In this document: piece after piece, positions 1 through 4,932 of the stretch | Position numbering within the stretch: position 1 is the first letter of the stretch | How the letters are laid out: the number at the start of each line of letters is the position of its first letter | Assembly: GCA_016793415.1 (NCBI GenBank) | Contig: JAEUMC010000859.1 | Span: 1 to 5,647 of the forward strand | Direction of reading: 5' to 3' | Length of the DNA: 5,647 nucleotides | From: Devosia sp. | GTDB taxonomy: Bacteria; Pseudomonadota; Alphaproteobacteria; Rhizobiales; Devosiaceae | The notes under the pieces: generated by a model | What the model was told of the DNA's origin: nothing | The model's input: only the letters and a program-made list of their open reading frames with translations | The model's database searches: none | Made by a program: the position numbers and the translations under genes

Positions 1-95
1 CCGCGACAAATACGGATATCAGCGCTCATTCAGTCCGCGAACCCTATCGCTGTCCATCGATGCGGCATTGGGGCCGCAGGCAGGAAGAGCTTGAG

Positions 96-923
96 ATGGA
101 CGCACTTAAGAGATTTTCGCTGGCCTTGATGGCAGCGGCGCTGGTCGTCGGCACGATGCCGGCCTTCAGCCAGACCCGGGATACCCGACCGACCGAACCC
201 GATCGGCCAACGACCGAGCAGGGGGAGAAGGACAGCTCCGAGGAGCGCGCCGACCCGGCGCAGTCTCGTCGGCTGCCCAAAGCGACACCGGGGACGGATT
301 GCGAAGCGCACGCCGACGGCAACGGCGCGTGGGAGGTGACGGTCGCCAACGAAAGCGGCAATACCATCGCCGCCGGGACCGTCCTTACCCTGTATCTTCA
401 GCCCGGCAATGTGCAGAAGACCTTCAAGCTGGAGACCGATTGGTATCCCGGAACCGAGATCGACGTGACCGTGAAGGCGGGTGATTTCGAACTTGGCGCC
501 CGCTGCGTGGTGAAGATCATGCCGAAGCGCGCTGATACCGGCAAACCCGACCTCGGCGGGGTTCCGTGGTACGCGCAGGGCCCGGTCGGATTCACGTGCC
601 TGGGGCTCACCGTCTACTCGCCGGACCACGCCTACATCACCCTCGTGAACGACTACGCCGTGGTGATCCCGGCAGGCACCAAGATCGTCTTCCAGCTTCC
701 CGACGGCCAGTGGTACGTCTACATCCTCGAGGAGGATTGGGGATTGAATGTTCCCCTGAAAGTATCGGTGCACCTGTCCGAGGGGCTCGAGCAAACCTTC
801 ATCGACTGGCAGGCCGACGACGGCCCGCGCTGCGCCTACACCAAGGTCGAAACCGGCTATAGTGGCCCGGCAGTCGAAGAGCAGGGTTCGGTGCCGCAGA
901 TCGACCCGTCCAAGCTCCCCTGA
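96..923 (+). CDS. Secreted protein of unknown function with two tandem copies of a two-cysteine beta domain
   Basis: I do not recognise this 275-residue protein. The ATG at 96 is chosen because AGGAAG lies 8 nt upstream and because it places a good signal peptide at the very N-terminus: positive MDALKR, hydrophobic core about residues 7-20, likely cleavage after Ala-Phe-Ser near residue 25. An in-frame ATG at 60 would bury this signal. Residues 26-66 are charged, rich in Thr, Pro and Glu, and probably disordered. Two similar modules follow, about 69-142 and 168-251. Each starts and ends with a Cys (C69/C137 and C168/C246) and shares a core pattern of hydrophobic strand, Asn-Asp/Glu, Ile-x-Ala-Gly-Thr, hydrophobic strand, Asp-Trp, then a Val-rich strand. 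The likely fold is two beta-sandwich-like domains with one disulfide each in the periplasm or outside the cell. The tail (252-275) is Pro- and Gly-rich. The gene converges on the phosphodiesterase gene with a 3-nt gap. The reading frame is confident; the function is unknown. Confidence 0.85.
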   Translation: MDALKRFSLALMAAALVVGTMPAFSQTRDTRPTEPDRPTTEQGEKDSSEERADPAQSRRLPKATPGTDCEAHADGNGAWEVTVANESGNTIAAGTVLTLYLQPGNVQKTFKLETDWYPGTEIDVTVKAGDFELGARCVVKIMPKRADTGKPDLGGVPWYAQGPVGFTCLGLTVYSPDHAYITLVNDYAVVIPAGTKIVFQLPDGQWYVYILEEDWGLNVPLKVSVHLSEGLEQTFIDWQADDGPRCAYTKVETGYSGPAVEEQGSVPQIDPSKLP

Positions 924-926
924 CGG

Positions 927-1742
927 TCAGAACGCCGGCTCGACCTGGTTGAGCGACCCGCCCACCCTGAGCGGCGAAAGCTTTGCAACGAGACCGGTCC
1001 TTGGATCGGTCTCGATCGCTATTCCACTGAGCGTTGCTTCGCCCTCGGCCGGCGTGAACCGCCCGGTGGCGATGCCGGTGAGGAAGCGGTTCAGCGGTTC
1101 ATCGACTTCGACGCCGATCACCGAGTCATAGTCGCCGCACATGCCGGCATCGGCCATCAGCGCGGTACCGCCCCTGAGGATGCGGTGATCGGAGGTCGGG
1201 ATGTGGGTGTGAGTACCGACGACCAGGCTCACCTTGCCATCGAGAAAGTGCCCCATCGCCTGGATCTCGGAGGTCGCCTCGGTGTGGAAATCGAGGATGA
1301 TCGCGTCGGCCTGTTCGCCCAGCGGGCAGGCGGCGACTGCCGCCTCCACCGCCCGGAACGGATCATCGACCGGATCCATGAACACCCGCCCCTGCGCGTT
1401 GATCACCAGCACCCGGTGTCCGGCGCGGCTCTCGTAGAGATTGGCGCCGCGTCCCGGCGTGCCGGGCGCGAGGTTGATGGGGCGCAGCAGCGTCGGTTCG
1501 CGGGCGATATAGGTGAGGGTGTCGCGCTGGTCGAAGGCGTGGTCGCCCAGTGTCACCACGTCGGCGCCGGCGGCCTTGATCTCGGCGAAGTGGCCCTCGG
1601 TGAGGCCGCGCCCATGGCTGGCGTTCTCGCCGTTGATCACCACGAAATCGAACTTGTGCTTGTCGACCAGCCCGGCCAGGCGGTCGGAAACGGCGTCGCG
1701 GCCGGCCTTGCCGACCACGTCACCCAGGAACAGAACTCTCAC
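927..1742 (-). CDS. YmdB/TIGR00282-family metallophosphoesterase (probable 2',3'-cyclic nucleotide phosphodiesterase)
   Basis: This 271-residue protein is full length for the YmdB family, cytosolic dinuclear-metal phosphoesterases; the Bacillus member hydrolyses 2',3'-cAMP and affects mRNA turnover and biofilm choice. Visible metal and catalytic motifs are GDVVGKAGRD (D8), NGEN (E39, N40), GDHAFDQRD (D67, H68), DFHTEATSE (H153) and GTHTHIPTSD (H178, H180), followed by the family's MCGDYDSVIG segment near 201-210. One oddity is D67: the family normally has Asn in a GNH motif here. The start is GTG at 1742, overlapping the cyclo-ligase stop as GTGA, so translation is probably coupled. The gene is the last visible one of a leftward unit beginning at the 6S RNA promoter. 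Family assignment is firm. The exact substrate in this organism is inferred. Confidence 0.93.
   Translation of the reverse strand: MRVLFLGDVVGKAGRDAVSDRLAGLVDKHKFDFVVINGENASHGRGLTEGHFAEIKAAGADVVTLGDHAFDQRDTLTYIAREPTLLRPINLAPGTPGRGANLYESRAGHRVLVINAQGRVFMDPVDDPFRAVEAAVAACPLGEQADAIILDFHTEATSEIQAMGHFLDGKVSLVVGTHTHIPTSDHRILRGGTALMADAGMCGDYDSVIGVEVDEPLNRFLTGIATGRFTPAEGEATLSGIAIETDPRTGLVAKLSPLRVGGSLNQVEPAF
990..1013. repeat. Near-perfect inverted repeat inside the 3' end of the phosphodiesterase gene
   Basis: Arms GAGACCGGTCC (990-1000) and GGATCGGTCTC (1003-1013) pair over 11 positions with one G-T pair and a 2-nt centre. It encodes the ETDPRTGL segment of the phosphodiesterase on the minus strand, and lies 67 nt past the stop of the secreted-protein gene on the plus strand. 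No T-run follows on either strand. It may slow or stop the convergent transcripts, or be coincidental. Confidence 0.4.
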
Positions 1743-2335
1743 GTAACCGGCGCCTTTTTGTCGAATTTGCGCACGCCATGCTCGGTGACGATGGCATCGA
1801 GCGGCACATCGTGCGCCTCGCGCGGGATCAGGTCCACCTCCTGCAACGCGAAGGCGAAGCCGATGAGGCGGGGACGTTTGCTGAGTGTTGCCAACGTGCG
1901 GTCATAGTAGCCGCCGCCATAGCCGAGCCGGGTGCCGTGCTTATCGAAGCCGAGCAGCGGCATGATGATCACGTCCGGTTCGGCGCGTGGCGCTTCCTCG
2001 GCCGGTGCCAGGGTGCCGAAGCCGGCTTCGTAGAGCGGCGCGCCGTCTTCCCAGATCCTGAGTTCGAGCGGCTGTTCATCGCCCAGCACCACCGGCAGGC
2101 AGACCGGCTGGCCGGCATCCATCAGCCTGGCCACCACCGATTTCACATCCATCTCATCACGGATCGGCCAGTAGCCGGCCACCACCTCGCCCTTGTCGAG
2201 CGGCACGCCCTCGAAGAAATGCGCGGCAGCCGCCTTGGCGGCATCGTTGCGCAGCGACGGGTGGAACGCCGCCCGCTTCTTGTGCGCCACCGCACGGAGC
2301 GCCGCTTTCGCCTCTTCGATCTTTGCGTCGCTCAT
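1739..2335 (-). CDS. fau: 5-formyltetrahydrofolate cyclo-ligase
   Basis: This 198-residue cytosolic enzyme is of normal family length. It converts 5-formyl-THF plus ATP to 5,10-methenyl-THF, returning an inert storage folate to one-carbon metabolism. Visible signatures are the basic N-terminal helix ending KKRAAF (about 19-24), the GYWPIRDEMD segment (54-63), the LRIWEDG segment (92-98), and the nucleotide/folate-binding PLLGFDKHGTRLGYGGGYYD block (126-145), whose Gly-rich GYGGGYYDR core is the hallmark of the family (5-FTHF_cyc-lig). A conserved HDVPLDAIVTE follows at 175-185. The ATG at 2335 has only a weak purine tract (AGAAAG) upstream. The gene begins 24 nt after the 3' end of 6S RNA, a linkage known across alpha- and gammaproteobacteria (ygfA/fau in E. 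coli). It overlaps the next gene by 4 nt. Transcription is probably read-through from the 6S promoter, with processing. Confidence 0.96.
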   Translation of the reverse strand: MSDAKIEEAKAALRAVAHKKRAAFHPSLRNDAAKAAAAHFFEGVPLDKGEVVAGYWPIRDEMDVKSVVARLMDAGQPVCLPVVLGDEQPLELRIWEDGAPLYEAGFGTLAPAEEAPRAEPDVIIMPLLGFDKHGTRLGYGGGYYDRTLATLSKRPRLIGFAFALQEVDLIPREAHDVPLDAIVTEHGVRKFDKKAPVT

Positions 2336-2359
2336 CGGGCTTTCTGGAGCGGGTAATCA

Positions 2360-2511
2360 GGTGCCGCCCTGGCCGTGGGATACAGATCCTGGGAACCTAC
2401 TTTCGTAGGTGGGCGCCGTATGTCCGAACCCACGGGTCCGGTCAGGTACAGCTCCCTTAAGGATCAGTACGGCCCCAGGGAAAAATGATCCAACACGCAC
2501 CGGGCAGCACC
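2360..2511 (-). ncRNA. ssrS: 6S RNA
   Basis: This is an RNA of about 152 nt that binds sigma70-type RNA polymerase as an open-promoter mimic and tunes transcription in stationary phase. The fold can be drawn by hand. A 9-bp closing stem pairs GGTGCTGCC (2511-2503) with GGCGGCACC (2368-2360). A second stem pairs GGCCGT (2474-2469) with ACGGCC (2376-2371). It continues as TACTGATCC (2469-2461) against GGATCTGTA (2389-2381), with one mismatch. An open central bubble then has TTAAGGGA on its 5' side and, on its 3' side, a small CCTAC-GAAA-GTAGG hairpin (2409-2396). The upper stem is GCTGTA (2452-2447) with TACGGC (2420-2415), capped by a 7-bp hairpin at 2441-2424 with a CGTG loop. Sequence and architecture match alphaproteobacterial 6S RNAs as I remember them, and its place just upstream of the cyclo-ligase gene is the classic location. 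The exact ends are uncertain by a few nt. Confidence 0.94.
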
Positions 2512-2514
2512 CTC

Positions 2515-2544
2515 AATATAGGGTCGCTCTGCTGCCAACGCCAA
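2515..2544 (-). promoter_or_regulatory. Probable housekeeping-sigma promoter of 6S RNA
   Basis: On the minus strand, TTGGCG (2544-2539) and TATATT (2520-2515) are separated by 18 nt. They sit just upstream of the 6S RNA, predicting a start at about 2508-2511, which agrees with the closing stem. The hexamers are good for a GC-rich alphaproteobacterium, where -35 elements often begin TTG. This promoter probably also feeds the cyclo-ligase and phosphodiesterase genes by read-through. Confidence 0.65.
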
Positions 2545-2608
2545 GCGCTTCTTTCCTTTTCCACCTCCCCGCCTATATGTGACGCCCACAGGGCTTGAGG
2601 GGCGACGC

Positions 2609-4306
2609 ATGGTTTCACAGATCCTCCTGGTGATGATCGCCGCCATTGCGGTCACCATCTTCGCCGAGCGGCGCAACATCCAGGCGCCGCTGCTCCTCGC
2701 GCTGGTCGGCCTTGCCGCCTCCTTCATCCCCGGCCTGCCGCGACTGGAGCTCGAGCCCGAGATCATCCTCACCGTGGTGCTGCCGCCTTTGCTCTACTCG
2801 GCGGCGACCGAGTTCTCGTTCATCAGCTTCATCCGGCGGCTGCCCTCGATCATCAACCTGGGCGTCATCCTGGTGCTGGTCACCACCTTTGTCGTCGGTG
2901 CCGTCTCCGCCTCGATCATTCCAGGCATGACACTGGCGGTGGCGACCGTGCTCGCCGCCGTCGTCTCGCCGCCCGATGCGGTGACCGCCGTCGCCGTCGG
3001 CCGCAAGCTCGGCCTCCCGAGCCGGATGATGACCGTGCTGAAGGGCGAAAGCCTGATCAACGATGCTGCCGCCCTGACGCTGTTCGCCTTCGCTACCGCC
3101 ACGGTGACCGGCCGCCACCTCTTCATCGACAATGGCTTGTTCTATTTCATCTATGCCGTCGTCGTCGGCATCGTCATCGGCATGGTGATCGGCGCGATCG
3201 TCCATCGTACCCGGCTGCGCATGACCAACGCCTCGCTGGTCACCGTGCTTTCGGTGCTGGTGCCATTCGCGGCTTACCTCGTCGCCGAGGAAGTCGGCGC
3301 TTCCGGCGTCCTCGCCGTGGTCGCCGCGGGCTTCTCGCTGGGCCACAATTCCACCGAAGCCGGCTATGCCGCCCGCATCCAGGAACGCCAGTTCTGGCGC
3401 ACCGCCGACGCGCTGCTCGAGGCCTTCGTCTTCGCCTATATCGGGCTGCAGATGAAATTCGTCATCGAGGAAGCGACCGCCACCGGCTTCAGCCTGATCG
3501 AACTGCTCGGCCTGTCGCTGGTGGTGCTCGTCGCGGTGATCCTCGTCCGTATCGCCTGGGTCTTCGGCACCGGTTTCGTCTCACGCTGGCAGACCCGCCG
3601 GGTGCGCGAGTCCATTGCCCGCATGAAGGCCGGCGAGGAGCCGCCACGGCGCTTCGGCCGCCGCGACGGGCGTTTCGAGCGTCGACGGGAAGTGCTGCGA
3701 CAGGGCGGATACGACGTCCCCGAACCGTTCACCTGGCAGGAGAACCTGGTGATCTCGTGGACCGGCATGCGCGGCGTGGTCACCCTCGCCGCCGCCGCCG
3801 GTATTCCGCTGGTGACGCTGACCGGCGAAGCTTTCCCCGGTCGCGACATCATTCAGTTCGTTGCCTTCGCGGTGACGATCGGCACGCTCCTGGTGCAGGG
3901 CCTTACCCTGCCTTGGCTGATCAAGACCCTCGGCATCTCCGATCCGGCCGAAGACCGGTATCGCGCCAGCCAGCATGCCGTCGCCCGCGACATTGCCGAC
4001 GCTGCCGGTCGCGCCGCCATCACCGCCTTCCGCGACGGCCAGACCGACCCCAAGGCCCGTGCTGCCGCGGAGCAGATGCTGAAACGCGCCAGCGTCGAGG
4101 ACGCCGCCGAGCGCCAGTCGCATACCGAGCACGACTCCATGGTGCTGGAACTCGGCCGCGCGGTGCTCGAAGCCCGCCGCACCGCCCTCGTCGCCGCCCG
4201 CGACGAGCGTAAGCTCGACGACGAAGTGCTGCGCGAGATCATGGAGGAGATCGACCTGCAGCAGGCGGTGCTGGCGAATTGGGAGCCGGGTCGGTTCAGC
4301 GGCTGA
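2609..4306 (+). CDS. CPA1-family Na+/H+ antiporter
   Basis: This 565-residue inner-membrane protein exchanges a monovalent cation (usually Na+) for protons in pH and salt homeostasis. The ATG at 2609 is preferred over an in-frame GTG at 2579 because GAGGGG lies 6 nt before it and the first transmembrane helix then starts at residue 4. Residues 1-325 and 378-440 hold about a dozen hydrophobic segments. Family landmarks are LPPLLYSAA (58-66), VVSPPDAVTAVAV (118-130, ion-site D123), KGESLINDAAALTLF (145-159, the CPA1 Asn-Asp pair N151/D152) and WTGMRGVVTLAAA (384-396, with R388). Between the last two helix groups lies a strongly basic cytoplasmic loop, about 326-375. Residues 441-565 form a charged, helical cytoplasmic tail. 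A TATATG at 2574-2579 could be a -10, but no convincing -35 accompanies it. The gene diverges from the 6S RNA, and its stop lies inside the 3' end of the toxin pseudogene. The exact cation (Na+, K+ or Li+) cannot be read from sequence. Confidence 0.94.
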   Translation: MVSQILLVMIAAIAVTIFAERRNIQAPLLLALVGLAASFIPGLPRLELEPEIILTVVLPPLLYSAATEFSFISFIRRLPSIINLGVILVLVTTFVVGAVSASIIPGMTLAVATVLAAVVSPPDAVTAVAVGRKLGLPSRMMTVLKGESLINDAAALTLFAFATATVTGRHLFIDNGLFYFIYAVVVGIVIGMVIGAIVHRTRLRMTNASLVTVLSVLVPFAAYLVAEEVGASGVLAVVAAGFSLGHNSTEAGYAARIQERQFWRTADALLEAFVFAYIGLQMKFVIEEATATGFSLIELLGLSLVVLVAVILVRIAWVFGTGFVSRWQTRRVRESIARMKAGEEPPRRFGRRDGRFERRREVLRQGGYDVPEPFTWQENLVISWTGMRGVVTLAAAAGIPLVTLTGEAFPGRDIIQFVAFAVTIGTLLVQGLTLPWLIKTLGISDPAEDRYRASQHAVARDIADAAGRAAITAFRDGQTDPKARAAAEQMLKRASVEDAAERQSHTEHDSMVLELGRAVLEARRTALVAARDERKLDDEVLREIMEEIDLQQAVLANWEPGRFSG

Positions 4307-4583
4307 GCTGGCTCAGCCAGTCGACGCTACCGTGGAGCACGCGAAGAACCAGCAACTCACTATCGCGGATCGCGTACAGGATGTGATGCGAGTCGTGTCG
4401 GAGCAGCCTGACCGGCGATGTCGTCGTGTGCTGTGCCGAGCATCGGATAGACTGCGAGCCTATCGATAGCGTCTTGTAACCCTGAGCTATAGCGATCGCT
4501 TGCCGCCGATCCGTAGGTCAACACGCCGTAAACGAAGATGTCGTTGATGTCCTTTGCGCGTCCGGCGTCAGCCTAAGCCGCAT
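4296..4583 (-). pseudogene. ParE/RelE-superfamily toxin, inactivated by two frameshifts
   Basis: A ParE-like toxin can be read only by changing frame twice. The start ATG at 4583 lies inside the antitoxin's last codons (11-nt overlap) with AAGG 8 nt upstream, and gives MRLRLTPDAQR. Near 4551 the homologous frame slips by one base (a nucleotide is missing) and continues DINDIFVYGVLTYGSAASDR, ending ...YPMLGTAHDDIA near 4414. One extra base at about 4413 (or a loss of 2 nt) returns to the starting frame: VRLLRHDSHHILYAIRD, then LLVLRVLHGSVDWLSQL to TGA at 4298-4296. The repaired product is 95 residues, normal for the family, with the typical N-terminal helices and C-terminal beta strands (ILYAIRD, LRVLHG). 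As written, the starting frame stops after 21 codons. ParE toxins generally poison DNA gyrase, and RelE relatives cleave mRNA; the exact target here is unknown. Sequencing error at both sites is possible but would have to occur twice. Confidence 0.88.
4301..4318. terminator. Perfect hairpin at the convergent ends of the antiporter and toxin genes, possible bidirectional terminator
   Basis: GGCTGAGC and GCTCAGCC form an 8-bp perfect inverted repeat with a 2-nt centre; a 7-bp stem with a CTGG loop is more realistic. It overlaps the antiporter stop codon (4304-4306) and the last codons of the toxin remnant. No T-run follows on either strand, so it would be a weak or Rho-assisted terminator, or a 3'-end stabiliser, rather than a canonical intrinsic terminator. 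Confidence 0.35.
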
Positions 4584-4836
4584 CGCGAGCCTTAAGAGCC
4601 GCGATGGCCTTTAGGCGAGCTTCAGCGAACACCTCGTCAACCGTCTTGTCGCTGACACCACTGGCCCGCGCCTCGTCAACAACTTGCTGCAGCTTGCTGA
4701 TTGCCTCGCGATGCGCCTGATCCTTACGCACCAGATCGCGCACATAGTCGCTGGAATTGGCATACCGTCCGGTCGCCGCCTGCTCCTCAACCCATTGCTT
4801 CATCTTGTCGGGCAGTGAGATGTTCATGGTGGCCAT
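4573..4836 (-). CDS. ParD-family ribbon-helix-helix antitoxin
   Basis: This 87-residue protein is the antitoxin of a type II toxin-antitoxin module. It should dimerise through an N-terminal ribbon-helix-helix to bind its own operator, and neutralise the toxin through its C-terminal helix. The N-terminus reads MATMNISLPDKMKQWVEEQ, followed by GRYANSSDYVRDLVRKDQ (about 23-40), a close match to the ParD/CC2985 antitoxin pattern. The rest (41-87) is charged and helical. The ATG at 4836 is chosen because AAAGGAG lies exactly 7 nt upstream; a TTG-initiated extension to 4857 would swallow that site and the promoter, and ATG 4827 is a poorer alternative. The toxin ATG lies inside its end, the usual arrangement. 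The frame is intact although its toxin partner is broken, so it is now an orphan antitoxin, perhaps protecting against related toxins or acting only as a repressor. Base composition looks less GC-rich than neighbouring genes (judged by eye). Confidence 0.9.
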   Translation of the reverse strand: MATMNISLPDKMKQWVEEQAATGRYANSSDYVRDLVRKDQAHREAISKLQQVVDEARASGVSDKTVDEVFAEARLKAIAALKARDAA

Positions 4837-4856
4837 GGCAAAGCTCCTTTGACACA

Positions 4857-4886
4857 ATCATAGCAAATATTGGCAAACTTTGCCAA
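4857..4886 (-). promoter_or_regulatory. Probable promoter of the antitoxin gene
   Basis: On the minus strand, TTGGCA (4886-4881) and TATGAT (4862-4857) are separated by 18 nt, a near-consensus -10 preceded by TGC. The predicted start near 4850 leaves only a very short leader that begins at the AAAGGAG ribosome site. The -35 lies inside the inverted repeat at 4869-4887. Confidence 0.6.
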
Positions 4887-4887
4887 T
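4869..4887. promoter_or_regulatory. Perfect inverted repeat, likely operator of the toxin-antitoxin locus
   Basis: ATTGGCAAA and TTTGCCAAT form 9-bp perfect arms around a single C. The repeat covers the -35 and part of the spacer of the antitoxin promoter. This is where a ParD-type ribbon-helix-helix repressor would be expected to bind for autoregulation. It lies 46 bp before the divergent transglycosylase start, so it could also influence that gene. Function is inferred from position and symmetry. Confidence 0.6.
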
Positions 4888-4932
4888 TGCGCGCGCTTGC
4901 CCGACCCCGGCAGCCCATCCTAGTTTTCGCTC

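Noticed and set aside
2..94. Open frame ending in TGA at 92-94 that could be the 3' tail of an upstream gene.
   Set aside because: Only 30 codons are visible, with no recognisable motif; other frames here are also open, so coding cannot be supported. I see no convincing promoter in 1-95 either.
1185..2356. Long plus-strand frames antisense to the phosphodiesterase and cyclo-ligase genes.
   Set aside because: They are His/Gly/Arg-rich antisense shadows without ribosome sites. The minus strand encodes complete, motif-bearing enzymes.
2464..2772. 102-codon minus-strand frame running from inside the antiporter gene through the 6S promoter and into the 6S RNA.
   Set aside because: It is antisense to the antiporter start, overlaps a structured RNA and has no family pattern; it is a GC-rich shadow frame.
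2615..3346. 243-codon minus-strand frame within the antiporter gene.
   Set aside because: Its His/Asp/Gly-rich composition is the antisense mirror of hydrophobic codons and it has no start signal.
4491..4500. AGCGATCGCT, a perfect 10-bp palindrome.
   Set aside because: It is isolated within the toxin remnant's coding sequence and short enough to be chance. GCGATCGC-type motifs recur in GC-rich genomes and nothing here suggests an operator.
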